This document shows, piece after piece, positions 42,897-51,486 of a DNA stretch of 64,000 nt (position 1 is its first letter; each line of letters starts with the position of its first letter). This stretch comes from Lentzea indica (lineage in GTDB: Bacteria; Actinomycetota; Actinomycetes; Mycobacteriales; Pseudonocardiaceae): positions 1 to 64,000 of the forward strand of contig NZ_VSRL01000012.1 of assembly GCF_012184385.1 (NCBI RefSeq). The letters are read 5' to 3'. A program made the position numbers and the translations under genes. Below the pieces are notes generated by a model. That model did not search any database and was not told the DNA's origin. It saw only the letters and a list, made by a program, of their open reading frames with translations.

Positions 42897-43928
42897 ATGT
42901 CCGGCTCGTCCCAGTTGGTGCTTCCCAGCAGCACCTCGTTGCATCGTCTGCTGAACATGCCAGGCGCTCTCCTGGATACCACAATGGACCAGCTCAGGAC
43001 CCTGTTGACCGTTCACGAGACCCGATCGGCGCTACGGGCGGCACGGGCGTTGGGGCGCGAGCAGTCGAGCGTGCAGAAGCAGCTGGACACGTTGAACAGG
43101 AACTTCCAGCAACTGTGCGGCGAACCGCTCGTGGTGAAGCAGGGACGCGGAAAAGACGTGCTGTTCACGCCGACTGGTGAGTCACTCGTCGAATTGGCGC
43201 GGGACACCCTCGCGGAGTGGCTCGACGGAATTCACGAGTGCCGCCGCAAGCTCGGCACGACGGTCACCGTCGGCACCACGCGATACATGCTCGACACGCT
43301 CGCGAAGGCCTGGCACCACGTCGCCGACGAGTTCCGCGAGCGCGACGTGGACCTCAAGGTCGTGCACATCCGCACCAAGGACATCTGGGCGAAGCTCGAG
43401 ACGCAGGAGGTCGACCTCGTGTGCGGCAGCGTCGTGACGAGGTCCGGCGCCGGCTGGGACCGCCCCGAGTTCGAGGTGATCGAGTGGCGGCGCGGCGGGC
43501 TCGCGTTGCTGACGAACCTGCCGGAGACGGTCGTGGGCGAGCGCGTGCGCGTGCCGGCGTTGCGGTCGGTGCCGTTGGTGGTGCCGGGGGCCGGGTTGAT
43601 CGCGGAGTTCCTGCGCGGCTGGTTCGGGCCCGACTACCGGCAGGGGCTCGACATCGCGGCCGAGATCGACGAGATCCAGTACGGCATCTCGCTGCTGCGC
43701 TCGAACCTCGTCCAGGGAGCCATGATCGTGACGTCTGGATTGGGCGTGGTGGCGTCGAACAACGAGCTCCGTGAAGGCGGAGGGCTTCGGGTCGTCGAGC
43801 TCTCAGATGACTCGCTGGAGCGGCTTGTGGGCGTCTTCGCCCGAACGGACGAGCTGGCGAAGCATCCGGCGGATCACCCGTTGAACCTGCTGTGGTCGGC
43901 CTTCAAAGCAGAAGCGCCCCGGCCGTAA
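42897..43928 (+). CDS. LysR-type transcriptional regulator
   Basis: 343 aa from ATG at 42897 with AGAGAGGG upstream. Residues about 28-90 form the winged HTH (MDQLRTLLTVHETRSALRAARALGREQSSVQKQLDTL), which is atypical in starting about 25 residues in. The effector domain spans about 125-330 with VTVGTTRYMLDTLAKAW and LRSNLVQGAMIVTSGLGV. Divergent from the nuoB-C-I trio, so it may control it (inference). Confidence 0.85.
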   Translation: MSGSSQLVLPSSTSLHRLLNMPGALLDTTMDQLRTLLTVHETRSALRAARALGREQSSVQKQLDTLNRNFQQLCGEPLVVKQGRGKDVLFTPTGESLVELARDTLAEWLDGIHECRRKLGTTVTVGTTRYMLDTLAKAWHHVADEFRERDVDLKVVHIRTKDIWAKLETQEVDLVCGSVVTRSGAGWDRPEFEVIEWRRGGLALLTNLPETVVGERVRVPALRSVPLVVPGAGLIAEFLRGWFGPDYRQGLDIAAEIDEIQYGISLLRSNLVQGAMIVTSGLGVVASNNELREGGGLRVVELSDDSLERLVGVFARTDELAKHPADHPLNLLWSAFKAEAPRP

Positions 43929-43941
43929 CCGGGGCGCTTCC
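43912..43941. terminator. Bidirectional terminator after the LysR gene
   Basis: GAAGCGCCCCGG and CCGGGGCGCTTC (12-bp stem, 6-nt loop) overlap the last codons of the LysR gene and precede the end of a convergent small gene. Confidence 0.85.
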
Positions 43942-43955
43942 GCTGTTCCTTGCTG

Positions 43956-44105
43956 CTACTTCTTCGCGGGTGTCATGGCGTCGTGCTCAGGCCTCCGCTG
44001 TTCGACTTTGGGACGATGCTGGGCTTTGGCCATCTTGGCCAGCCAGCTCGTCGCCTCCGAGCGGATCTTCGCCAGCTCGTCGTCGCGTGCCTGTTGCTCG
44101 TTCAT
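43956..44105 (-). CDS. Small charged hypothetical protein
   Basis: 49 aa from ATG at 44105 with GGGAGTGG upstream; the open frame to 44228 lacks a better start. MNEQQARDDELAKIRSEATS then WLAKMAKAQHRP and a basic tail ending in AKK. Predicted helical and highly charged. No family recognised. Confidence 0.5.
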   Translation of the reverse strand: MNEQQARDDELAKIRSEATSWLAKMAKAQHRPKVEQRRPEHDAMTPAKK

Positions 44106-44252
44106 CGGCCACTCCCTGCGTTCGGGGATCGCTTCGATGGGAGCACTACCGGGCGTGTGCCCGCTAGGGCCGCCATGCTTGTGGGTGAACCTGTTTGACA
44201 GCATCGCTCGCCGATACGTTTTACGCACCCCGACACGGCGGAATTGGCGCCT

Positions 44253-45086
44253 TTAGTACCCCCGGTACCCGCCACCCAGGTTCATGCTGACCAACCCTGG
44301 GTGGTTCTGGAAGCCGCCGTAGCGCGCGTACGTGTAGCGAACGCCCGCGATGATGTTGTCGACCGGCGCGAGGATGTTGTCGTAGCCGGGCAGCTTGTAC
44401 GCACGGAACGTCGGGTCGATGCACTGCATCAGGCCCTTCGACGGCGTGCCGCGCAGCGCGTTGGAGTCCCAGTTGTTGACGGCGTTGGGGTTGCCGTTCG
44501 ACTCCTTGATGATGATCGTGTAGATCTCATCGATGCTGTTGTTGTCGATGTTCGTGCCGTTGGCCTGCAGGACCTTGATGGCTTCCTTGATCCAGCCCTC
44601 GATCTCGCGCTGCTTGGCCGGCTTGCGCATCTCGATCTGACGCTCGGCCTCCGCCTTGGCAGCGGCCTCACGCTGGGCGTGAGTGTCCGCCGCGAGCTTG
44701 GTGGCCTGCTCGAACGTCTGCATCGCGTACATCTGCTGGAACTGCAGGAGCCGACCGACCTCGCCACCGGGGTTGACGTCGTGGACGGTCTGGATCGTCT
44801 TCGCCTGCTGGTCGGGAAGAGCGCCCAGCTCGGCCGCGCCCGCGGCGAGTTCCGTCGAGGAACCGCTGGTCGCGGCGTTGGCGATGGCGGCGGTGCCGGC
44901 CGCGACACCCGCTGCGACGACGATGGCGCTCACGCGGTGAGCGAGCGGGACCTTGTCGTCCTCGACTCGATGCGCGCCGGGTTTCACTTCTTGTCTGGGC
45001 ACGACCGTGTACACGGTTCGGCCATCGGCCTTGCTGTGCCGGGCCAAGGGGGAGCCTCCTGCGTCGGGGAGCTTGGCCTCCGGCAA
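44253..45086 (-). CDS. Transglycosylase SLT-domain protein
   Basis: 277 aa from TTG at 45086; the start is uncertain. A basic cytoplasmic stretch is followed by a single hydrophobic segment at about 52-72 (SAIVVAAGVAAGTAAIANAA), then a helical coiled-coil region (about 105-160, Ala/Glu/Lys/Gln-rich). The C-terminal lysozyme-like domain has IKESNGNPNAVNNWD with the catalytic Glu in KESNGNP, then KGLMQCIDPTFRAYK, GVRYTYARYGG and the NLGGGYRGY end. It probably cleaves peptidoglycan outside the cell. Confidence 0.85.
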   Translation of the reverse strand: MPEAKLPDAGGSPLARHSKADGRTVYTVVPRQEVKPGAHRVEDDKVPLAHRVSAIVVAAGVAAGTAAIANAATSGSSTELAAGAAELGALPDQQAKTIQTVHDVNPGGEVGRLLQFQQMYAMQTFEQATKLAADTHAQREAAAKAEAERQIEMRKPAKQREIEGWIKEAIKVLQANGTNIDNNSIDEIYTIIIKESNGNPNAVNNWDSNALRGTPSKGLMQCIDPTFRAYKLPGYDNILAPVDNIIAGVRYTYARYGGFQNHPGLVSMNLGGGYRGY

Positions 45087-45588
45087 ACCCAGGCGGGGGA
45101 CTCTGGGCGGACATTGGACCCTAGGTGCTGTGGCTCCTGTGTCCTGCCGGTGACCAAACCGTTATCGGCGGGCGAGAACGTAACCTCGCGTCACGAGCGC
45201 AGGCAAGCTTGAGCGCTCGTTGGGTGACTCTCGTCACGTTTCCGATGAGTTGGGCTATCCGTTGCTGACAGACAGTCAACGAGCCGATTGCTCCATGCAT
45301 AAGTTCATCGTTGCCTCCTGACGAACTGGCGAAGCTGTCTGTTAGTTCGGTGTGAGCTCAGCTCTCGTTATGGGTTACGTCAACGACCACGCGATCGAGT
45401 GATGCTGTCACGCTTCGTAGTTGCGGGTGGGTGTATGAGGCTGACCTGCGCGGACTTGATCGCTGGACAGCGTTTTCTGTACTTCGAAGAGGGGTACGGA
45501 AGGCAGCCGTCAGCGGTTCACCCGTTGTTGTGGGTGATCGTGGAGCGCTGCTTCAGCGCCGTTGTGGAGGCCGTCCGTTCCAGCGGTC
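45087..45588. other. Non-coding region upstream of the transglycosylase gene
   Basis: About 500 bp with lower GC (45.2-45.45 kb). Minus strand: TTGCCT and TTACGT are 17 bp apart at 45208-45180, a weak promoter. In actinomycetes such genes often have a c-di-AMP riboswitch; I could not find its conserved core, so none is claimed. A 62-codon plus-strand frame from 45435 is doubtful. Confidence 0.3.
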
Positions 45589-45966
45589 CTAGCGGTTGCG
45601 CCGCTGCTCCAGCGCCTTGAGCACCCAGTCGGGGCTGTCGGACGGGCTTTCGTTGAACGCGATCGCGGCGTCCGGCTGGTGCCAGTGCACCAGGTTGACC
45701 ACGGTTTGGAAGAGCTCCAGCAGAGCAGGCGGCTTGCGGACACCTCCACCGATCAGGACGCAGTCGTACTGCCTCTGCTGAAGCCGTTCGACGATCTTGG
45801 CCTGCGCACGGCCGTCCAGCTCGGCGAAGTCGATCAGCAAGAGATCCTCTGCGAGGCCAAGCTCGGCGAACGCCTTGCTGCCTTGCTCGATGCCGGCTGC
45901 CACGGGGGCGGGATCGAAGTCGGGAATGGTGTGCGGATCGAAGCCGATCGCGAGAACGTTGGTCAC
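45589..45966 (-). CDS. Hypothetical Rossmann-like protein
   Basis: 125 aa from GTG at 45966. It starts VTNVLAIGFDPHTIPDFDPA, then alternating strands and helices: EDLLLIDFAELDGRAQAKIV, YDCVLIGGGVRKPPALLELF and NLVHWHQPDAAIAFNE. The strand-loop GGGVR and the order resemble a flavodoxin/response-regulator-like fold. No known family assigned. Divergent from a GNAT gene. Confidence 0.65.
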   Translation of the reverse strand: MTNVLAIGFDPHTIPDFDPAPVAAGIEQGSKAFAELGLAEDLLLIDFAELDGRAQAKIVERLQQRQYDCVLIGGGVRKPPALLELFQTVVNLVHWHQPDAAIAFNESPSDSPDWVLKALEQRRNR

Positions 45967-46060
45967 TCTCTCGAAGCTACTGCGGAGATCCGCCGCTGAG
46001 CCACGTTCCCGTCCGAAACACGGACGACAGCCCGTCGGGCGCGCCGATAGCGTCCGCCGC

Positions 46061-47014
46061 ATGCTCGAACTCACGTGGCGGCCACTCACCCGCGAGGACG
46101 CCAAGGCGTCAGCCGACCTCCTCAACGCCATGGAGACCGTCGACAGGATCGGCGAGAACTACACCGCGGAAGACACCTACACGGAACTCGTCGACCCTTA
46201 CGCGGACCTGGAGCGTGGAAGCCTCGCGGCCTTCGACGGCGACCTCATGGTCGGCTACATGAAGATCCGCTACCGGCCGTCCGCCGCGGAAGTGCACCGC
46301 GTCTTCCTGGACGGCGGCGTCCACCCCGGCTACCGCCGCCAGGGCGTCGGCACGAGGCTCGTGCGGGCCGGAATCGAGTCGGCGAGAACGCTGCACGCGC
46401 TGCATCACCCGACGCTGAAACTCGCGATCGACGTCCACCGGCCCGAGCAGATCGCGGGACTGGACGAACTGGTCCGGTCCCAGAGCTTCGTGCCGATCCG
46501 CTACTACCAGCGCATGGAGCACTCGCTTCAGGACATCGACGTGGTGATCCCCGACGGGCTGCGGATCGAGCCGTGGTCAGAGGAGAACGACGAGGAGTTC
46601 CGGTTCGTGCGAAACGAGTCGTTCCGGGACAACTGGGGCTCGACGCCGATGCCCGCGGAGCTCTGGCAGAACAAGGTCACCAACCAGACGTTCCGACCCT
46701 CGGTCAGCTTCCTGCTGCGGGACACGAGCGGCGCTGCGGCGGGCATGCTCGTGACGATGAACTGGGAGGCCGACACGGAGGCCACCGGCATCCGCGACGC
46801 GCACTTCATGATCATCGGAACGCTCCCCGGCCACCGGAACCAAGGCGTGGCGAGCGCGCTCATCAGGCACGCGCTTCTGGCCGCCGCGGCCCAGGATTAC
46901 GACCGCGCTCTGCTGAACGTGGACTCGGCGAACCCCTCCGGTGCGTTCGGGATCTTCGAGAAGGCCGGCTTCACGGCGACGATGCGATACGCGCGGTGGG
47001 CGCTGGAGGTCTGA
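46061..47014 (+). CDS. Tandem-domain GNAT acetyltransferase
   Basis: 317 aa from ATG at 46061; a longer frame upstream runs over the divergent gene and is rejected. Two GNAT domains: residues about 3-150 with DGGVHPGYRRQGVGTRLVRAG (motif A), and about 165-317 with MIIGTLPGHRNQGVASALIRHAL plus NPSGAFGIFEKAGFTATMRYARW. The layout resembles mycothiol synthase MshD-like or Eis-unrelated tandem GNATs. MshD is possible but not established, and the substrate is unknown. Confidence 0.85.
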   Translation: MLELTWRPLTREDAKASADLLNAMETVDRIGENYTAEDTYTELVDPYADLERGSLAAFDGDLMVGYMKIRYRPSAAEVHRVFLDGGVHPGYRRQGVGTRLVRAGIESARTLHALHHPTLKLAIDVHRPEQIAGLDELVRSQSFVPIRYYQRMEHSLQDIDVVIPDGLRIEPWSEENDEEFRFVRNESFRDNWGSTPMPAELWQNKVTNQTFRPSVSFLLRDTSGAAAGMLVTMNWEADTEATGIRDAHFMIIGTLPGHRNQGVASALIRHALLAAAAQDYDRALLNVDSANPSGAFGIFEKAGFTATMRYARWALEV

Positions 47015-47040
47015 GACGACCCCGGCGTTGTTGACGAGCC

Positions 47041-47379
47041 TCAGACCTTCTTGACCACGCTGGACTTGAGCTGCATCGCCCCGATGCCGTCGATCTTGCA
47101 GTCGATGTCGTGATCGCCCACGCCGTCGACCAACCGGATGTTACGTACCTTCGTGCCGACCTTCACCACCAGCGACGAACCCTTGATCTTCAGGTCCTTC
47201 ACCACGGTCACCGTGTCGCCGTCGGACAGCGGGTTGCCCACCGCATCCTTGATCACCGTGATGTCGGCAGCCTCCTGGGGCGCCCACTCATGTGCGCACT
47301 CAGGACACACCAAGAGCGGGTCGAGCTCGTAGGTGTACTCGCTCGCGCATTTCGGGCAGGGCGGCAAGGCGTCACTCAT
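47041..47379 (-). CDS. phnA: PhnA/YjdM family zinc-ribbon protein
   Basis: 112 aa, ATG at 47379. Zinc ribbon CPKC...CPEC (residues 8-31: [20 protein letters not shown]), then the PhnA domain: [25 protein letters not shown] and [20 protein letters not shown]. Despite the name, YjdM proteins are not required for phosphonate use, and the role is unclear. Confidence 0.92.
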   Translation of the reverse strand: MSDALPPCPKCASEYTYELDPLLVCPECAHEWAPQEAADITVIKDAVGNPLSDGDTVTVVKDLKIKGSSLVVKVGTKVRNIRLVDGVGDHDIDCKIDGIGAMQLKSSVVKKV

Positions 47380-47484
47380 GACGGAATCCTAGGTGCGGAG
47401 CAACAAGAGCTACGACGACGAAGACCCCCGGCGTCGTTGACGGGGGCCTTCGAAGCAGACTGCGTGGGCGAGGTCAGCCGCGCA

Positions 47485-47575
47485 GTTCCATCGTGCGGCG
47501 TTTGGAGATCGGGCAGTCAGGCCGGTGACCTGCGGTTACGCCCAACGACCGGTTTCTCGTCCCGTGACTGTCCCG
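47485..47575. repeat. Repeat R1 (left member of the R1/R3 pair)
   Basis: A ~90-bp stretch starting GTTCCATCGTGCGGCGTTTG and ending in the 17-mer GTCCCGTGACTGTCCCG (47559-47575). It matches 54035-54126 across its length with scattered changes, and the 17-mer is exact there and at 49967-49983. It marks the start of the accessory region and may be an attachment-site remnant. Confidence 0.7.
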
Positions 47576-47584
47576 CGTCGACAG

Positions 47585-47836
47585 CTAGGGAAGCTTCTTC
47601 CCGTTCTGGCGCGGCCTCTCGTCCAGGCGAGGGGAAACGAGGCAGCACGCGACGATGATCAGCAACACAGCGACGCCGAGCAGCACGGCGAGGGCGTAGA
47701 TGACAGCAGCACTCGTCTTGGTCACAACGCAGGCAAGGATCACGAACAGCGCCAAGCCGACGACGCTGAGCGCGTCCCGCGCCGCGTGCTGCACTGCCGC
47801 GAGCCGACTGAGCGGCCCAGGGGAACTACTCTTCAC
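47585..47836 (-). CDS. Small membrane protein
   Basis: 83 aa from GTG at 47836 with AAAGGACC upstream. Two adjacent hydrophobic helices (DALSVVGLALFVILACVV and AAVIYALAVLLGVAVLLIIV) and a basic C-terminal tail. No family recognised. Sits immediately inside R1. Confidence 0.55.
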   Translation of the reverse strand: MKSSSPGPLSRLAAVQHAARDALSVVGLALFVILACVVTKTSAAVIYALAVLLGVAVLLIIVACCLVSPRLDERPRQNGKKLP

Positions 47837-48056
47837 TGCAGGTCCTTTCGGGGGCTGATTCGGGTGCGCCGCCGTTGTGCTCTGGCCGGGCTGGCGGCGG
47901 CGTACCTGTACGATCGATCTGTCCACGCTCCTCGGGCCTGTCCGGATGGGGACAAGGTTTCCTGAGTCGAGGTGTTTCTATCCAACAATATGGGCTTGAC
48001 CTGCGGCAACCCGGATAGACATGCTGATACTAGAAAAGACATCAGACCGGGAGGCT

Positions 48057-48614
48057 ATGTTGCCGGCGCGACGTGCACCCCTCGCCACCAGCGACGGAGC
48101 AATTGCGCGCCTCGCGTTGGACCTCCGGCGGTTGCGCAGCAGTGCTCCACCAGGGCGGCCGCACTCGGTCGATGCCATGGTCGGGAGGAGCGGTGTGAGC
48201 CGTGCCGCGATCTTCGCGGCAATGCGCGGGAAAGTGCTTCCTTCGAGGCAGACGATCGCCGCGATCGTGCGCGCGTGGTCACCCGACGTCGAGCGGGATT
48301 TGCCGTACTGGATGGCACGTCGCGATGACTGTGAAGCAGAAGTCGTCGGCGGTCGCCGGACTGTCCAGGATCGGCAGGCGTGGGACAACCTCGCAGGTCC
48401 GGGCGCTGAGTTCGGCGCTGAGCTGCGCAGGAGGCGGGTGGAGGCAGGGGTGTCGCTGGGCCGAATGGCGAACGTGGTGCATTACTCGAAGGGATACCTG
48501 TCCAAGGTGGAGAATGGACGCCTGCCACCGACGGCGACATTGGCCAGACTGACTGACGGTTTCCTGAACGCCGGAGGTGCCCTCGTCGCGCTGGCGATCC
48601 GCGGCAACGAATAG
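48057..48614 (+). CDS. Double-HTH XRE-type regulator
   Basis: 185 aa from ATG at 48057 with GGGAGG upstream; an ATG at 48021 is weaker. Residues about 10-85 look like a first helix-turn-helix (VDAMVGRSGVSRAAIFAAMRGK). The second, about 120-180, is a clear XRE domain: FGAELRRRRVEAGVSLGRMA, then VHYSKGYLSKVENGRLPPTATLARLTD. XRE pairs of this kind are common on actinomycete mobile elements. The target is unknown. Confidence 0.75.
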   Translation: MLPARRAPLATSDGAIARLALDLRRLRSSAPPGRPHSVDAMVGRSGVSRAAIFAAMRGKVLPSRQTIAAIVRAWSPDVERDLPYWMARRDDCEAEVVGGRRTVQDRQAWDNLAGPGAEFGAELRRRRVEAGVSLGRMANVVHYSKGYLSKVENGRLPPTATLARLTDGFLNAGGALVALAIRGNE

Positions 48615-48793
48615 GGTTTCCGGTTTCCTTCGACCGTGCGCAACGGGAAACGTCGCAGGTCCCGACAGCGCCAAAGGGTAAGGCGTCGTCGAGCTGTCAG
48701 GAGGGTGCGCGGGTATCGAGGAAAGGGCGATGTGACTCATCTACGGAGCCGACCACATCTCCCCCGTCCCTCTCGTCCCTGCTGCGCTTAGCT

Positions 48794-48868
48794 CCAGGAG
48801 ACCTGTGTCAAGAGTGGCCGTAGGCCATCGCGTAGCGACGCGAAGCGCTCTTGGTGCAGGTCTCCTGG
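48794..48868. repeat. T-shaped (three-way junction) palindrome
   Basis: The closing stem is CCAGGAGACCTG (48794-48805) with CAGGTCTCCTGG (48857-48868), then, after a 3x3 internal loop, CAAGAG (48809-48814) with CTCTTG (48848-48853). Inside are two perfect hairpins: TGGCC-GTA-GGCCA (48815-48827) and TCGCGT-AGCG-ACGCGA (48828-48843). No coding frame or T-run. The shape is like a replication or recombination hairpin rather than a terminator. Confidence 0.75.
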
Positions 48869-48957
48869 TGTTAAACGATGGCCGGCATAAGGGTGGCGGG
48901 GGAGCCCACCTCGGCTGTCCCGTCCCGGAGCTATGCCAGGCCGATTTCCACCTGTTC

Positions 48958-49152
48958 GCGGTTCCTGTGGGGTCGGTCGGTCGCTGTCCCGTCCGGTCGG
49001 TGTAGGCCCTACCTCCCGTCGCCGGGCGCGGGTGGGTGGCCGAAGGCCGGGCCCCGCCCGCTTGCCCGAGCGACACAGGGGCGGGGCCGTTAAGCACCTG
49101 CCGGACGGGATGAGCCAGTGCGACCGAGCGGCCCCGCAGGGGCCGCCTTGAT
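48958..49152. repeat. Long hairpin element A
   Basis: Imperfect inverted repeat about 190 nt long. The left arm from 48958 (GCGGTTCCTGTGGGGTCGG...) pairs with the right arm ending at 49146, with an inner GGCC-GAA-GGCC hairpin near 49059. It is related to 57257-57438: both end GG(G)GCCGCCTTGAT on the right and have CCTGTGGGG on the left. The T-shaped palindrome lies 90 bp to the left. It abuts, and probably truncated, the integrase gene. Confidence 0.65.
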
Positions 49153-49908
49153 TTCGCGCTCGACACTGGGGCACTCGACATCAACCTCGTCTCCCGCACG
49201 AAGGTGGCCGTGGAACGCGGCAACAGCGAGGTTGACCCGCGCGTGGTGCTCAACCCGAAGCAGGCCCGGCAGATGCTCGCCGCGTTGACCTACGCAGGCA
49301 CGATCACCGGCCAGTACGACTACCTCTACGCGTTCTTCGCGACCATGTACTACGGCGCGTTGCGGCCTGCCGAGGTCAACCGCCTGCGGGAGCAAGACTG
49401 CAAGTTGCCTGACGCCGGTTGGGGCGAGCTGCTGTTGGAGAAGTCGGCCTCACGCGCGAACGCCCGCTACACCGACTCAGGGGAGACCTGGGAGGTGCGC
49501 AACCTCAAGCGGCGTGCCGAGGGCTCGATCCGCTCGGTGCCGATCCCGCCGTCGCTGGTGGCGATCCTCCGGGCGCGCATCGAGCGGTTCGGCGTCACCG
49601 AGGACGGGCGGCTGTTCCGGGGAACGATCAGCGGCGGGCCGATCAACGCCACGGTCTACACCGACGCTTGGGACCGGGCGCGCAAGCTCGGCCTGAGCCC
49701 GGTGCAGTACTCCTCCCCGCTCGGTGAGGACCCCTATGACCTCCGGCACGCTGCCGTCTCCACCTGGCTGACCGCAGGCGTGCCTGCTGCCGAGGTTGCC
49801 GAACGGGCAGGCCACACGGTCGACGTCCTGTTGAAGGTTTACGCGAAGGTGCTCGATGGTCAGCGTGGCAGCTCGAACGACAAGATCGACGGCACGTTGG
49901 ATGAGTAG
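49153..49908 (+). pseudogene. Tyrosine recombinase/integrase, 5'-truncated
   Basis: The frame is open from 49114 to TAG at 49908, with no plausible full-length start; a GTG at 49204 would give 234 aa. The sequence FALDTGALDINLVSRTKVAV is interior to normal integrases, so the N-terminal arm-binding and core-binding parts are missing. The catalytic domain remains: Arg I in GALRPAEVNRLRE, YDLRHAAVSTWLTAGVP (Arg II, with Tyr in the usual His place, as in several actinomycete phage/AICE integrases), AGHTVDVLLKVYAK with the nucleophilic Tyr. Truncation coincides with the right end of hairpin element A. Probably inactive. Confidence 0.82.
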
Positions 49909-49930
49909 CGGTATAGTGTTCTTGCAGGTC

Positions 49931-49964
49931 AAAGGACCCTCGGTGATCACGCCGGGGGTCCTTC
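49931..49964 (+). terminator. Terminator after the integrase remnant
   Basis: AAAGGACCC (49931-49939) pairs with GGGGTCCTT (49955-49963), 22 bp after the stop. Confidence 0.75.
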
Positions 49965-49966
49965 TT

Positions 49967-49983
49967 GTCCCGTGACTGTCCCG
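49967..49983. repeat. Repeat R2: 17-mer shared with R1 and R3
   Basis: An exact GTCCCGTGACTGTCCCG, 3 bp after the terminator. The other shared word, GTTCCATCGTGCGG, lies to its right at 50130-50143, the reverse of the order in R1 and R3. The 150 bp between hold a 43-codon frame of uncertain status. Confidence 0.7.
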
Positions 49984-50243
49984 TGGAGCGTGACAAGACC
50001 CGCCATTCAGTGCCGGACAGTGACGGAGACTCGCTCGACCTCGAACACGTGTCTTCGCGGGTGAAGGCCCGTTTCGAGCCTCTACCAGCGCAGATCAAGA
50101 ACTACCCAGAGTGACTATTTAGCCCCGGAGTTCCATCGTGCGGAGCTTCCACATCCGCGAAGACGTGGTTCTGATCTGCGGTGGAGGCTTCAACCGACCT
50201 TGATCAGCTGTCGGCGTTCCACACATGTTCCACAATCTGTGCC

Positions 50244-51341
50244 TCAGACCTCGGCCGGCGGCTCAACCCGCTCGAACTTGCCCTTCGACGTTTCATAGAT
50301 GCAACCGATCCGGCAGCTCAACAGCAGCTCGACCATGTCGCTGCCGGGATGCTCGGGCAACATCACGGCGAGTCTCTTGTGGTCGACGTAGCGGCCGTAG
50401 TCGAGGACCTGCCCCAGGGCAGTCCGCACGTAGTCACGTCCCGCGGAACCCTTGGCCTCGATGAGTTCAGCTCGATCGAGATCGAACAGGTCGATGCGAA
50501 GCTGGATGGTGCGCTCGGGCAGGACGATCACCTTGCCGGTGACCTCGCATCCGTCCTTGCGCCGCCACTTCCTGTATCGCTCCATCAGTTGGGCTTCCCG
50601 CCGGACGGCGGTCCGCTCATCGGCTCGCGGCCTCGTCATGAAGCTCACCGCACGATGCGCCTCGACAGGAACGTCGAACACCTTCGGGTCACCAGCTGCA
50701 GCCGGGCCAGGCTCGACCGTCGCGATGGCCGGTTCGTGACCGAGGAGCTTCGCGCGCACCCGAACCGCTTCGGCTCGCATCTCGTCGGGCCTGGCGAGAA
50801 AGTCGCGGACTACCTCGACCGTGAGCTCACCACCCCTGGTCTTTGTTCCCCGGTAGTCGGGGTGGCTCGTCGCAATGTCGGCCGTCTTGCGTCCGACGCT
50901 GGCTGGGCTTCGAAAGTCAGGACCGTGCTGATCCAGCGGGTAGAACAGCGGTGCTTGCAGCAGCTCAGAGAGTTCGATGACCTGCCAGTCATGCTCGTGA
51001 CGTGTGGGCTGCCGCCATCCGTTCGCCTCTACGACAGCGCACGCCAGCACGATCTCGTCTCGCGTCCAATCCAGTACGGGGAAGTACCGGACCGTAAAGC
51101 CAAGATCAGGCTGCTCAAGCCGGTGGGCTACCGACTTGTCGCCACCGGTGAAGTCCTTGGCTGCTAGGCCGAGTGCGCATCCAACGATCGCTTTCGAGTC
51201 GTAGAGCCGCTCGTTGTACTCCAGGTAGTACGACTTGGCCTTGCTGAACTTGTACTTCTTGAGGAACGCTTGCCTGCCCAGTTCATCGAACTCGGCGATG
51301 GCAGCGAGCACACGCTCTCGCGTGAGGGCAGCAAGTGTCAC
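50244..51341 (-). CDS. Putative restriction endonuclease: ScoMcrA-like head plus PD-(D/E)XK nuclease
   Basis: 365 aa, GTG or ATG-type start at 51341. Residues 15-60 (EFDELGRQAFLKKYKFSKAK..., YDSKAIVGCALG) match the N-terminal head of ScoMcrA-type modification-dependent enzymes. The middle (about 95-190) resembles the specificity part of McrA-like proteins: FRSPASVGRKTADI then HPDYRG. The C-terminus has a PD-(D/E)XK core: RIDLFD with D284, E295-A-K297, and Q311 on the next helix. This suggests a type IV or related restriction enzyme. It stands alone with no methylase nearby, which fits modification-dependent cleavage. Confidence 0.7.
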   Translation of the reverse strand: MTLAALTRERVLAAIAEFDELGRQAFLKKYKFSKAKSYYLEYNERLYDSKAIVGCALGLAAKDFTGGDKSVAHRLEQPDLGFTVRYFPVLDWTRDEIVLACAVVEANGWRQPTRHEHDWQVIELSELLQAPLFYPLDQHGPDFRSPASVGRKTADIATSHPDYRGTKTRGGELTVEVVRDFLARPDEMRAEAVRVRAKLLGHEPAIATVEPGPAAAGDPKVFDVPVEAHRAVSFMTRPRADERTAVRREAQLMERYRKWRRKDGCEVTGKVIVLPERTIQLRIDLFDLDRAELIEAKGSAGRDYVRTALGQVLDYGRYVDHKRLAVMLPEHPGSDMVELLLSCRIGCIYETSKGKFERVEPPAEV

Positions 51342-51486
51342 ACTGCGACGCTAGCCTCACCCCCTGACATTCGATGCGAACCAGCGGCGTCGTTCTTGGA
51401 TCTCGACACGGGTGGGCGCAGGCAAGGGGACACGTACCGAACACGGTTAGCCTGATAACTTGCGATCCTCGTCGACGGGAGAAGCC

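Noticed and set aside
45087-45300. c-di-AMP riboswitch before the transglycosylase gene
   Set aside because: Expected by analogy with actinomycete cell-wall hydrolase genes, but the conserved core motifs were not found by eye.
45435-45620. 62-codon plus-strand frame (MRLTCADLIAG...)
   Set aside because: Has a weak ribosome site but mixed codon usage and overlaps the 3' end of a better convergent gene; not enough support.
49983-50114. 43-codon frame after R2 (VERDKTRH...)
   Set aside because: Looks like a possible C-terminal gene fragment but no start signal or homology can be shown.
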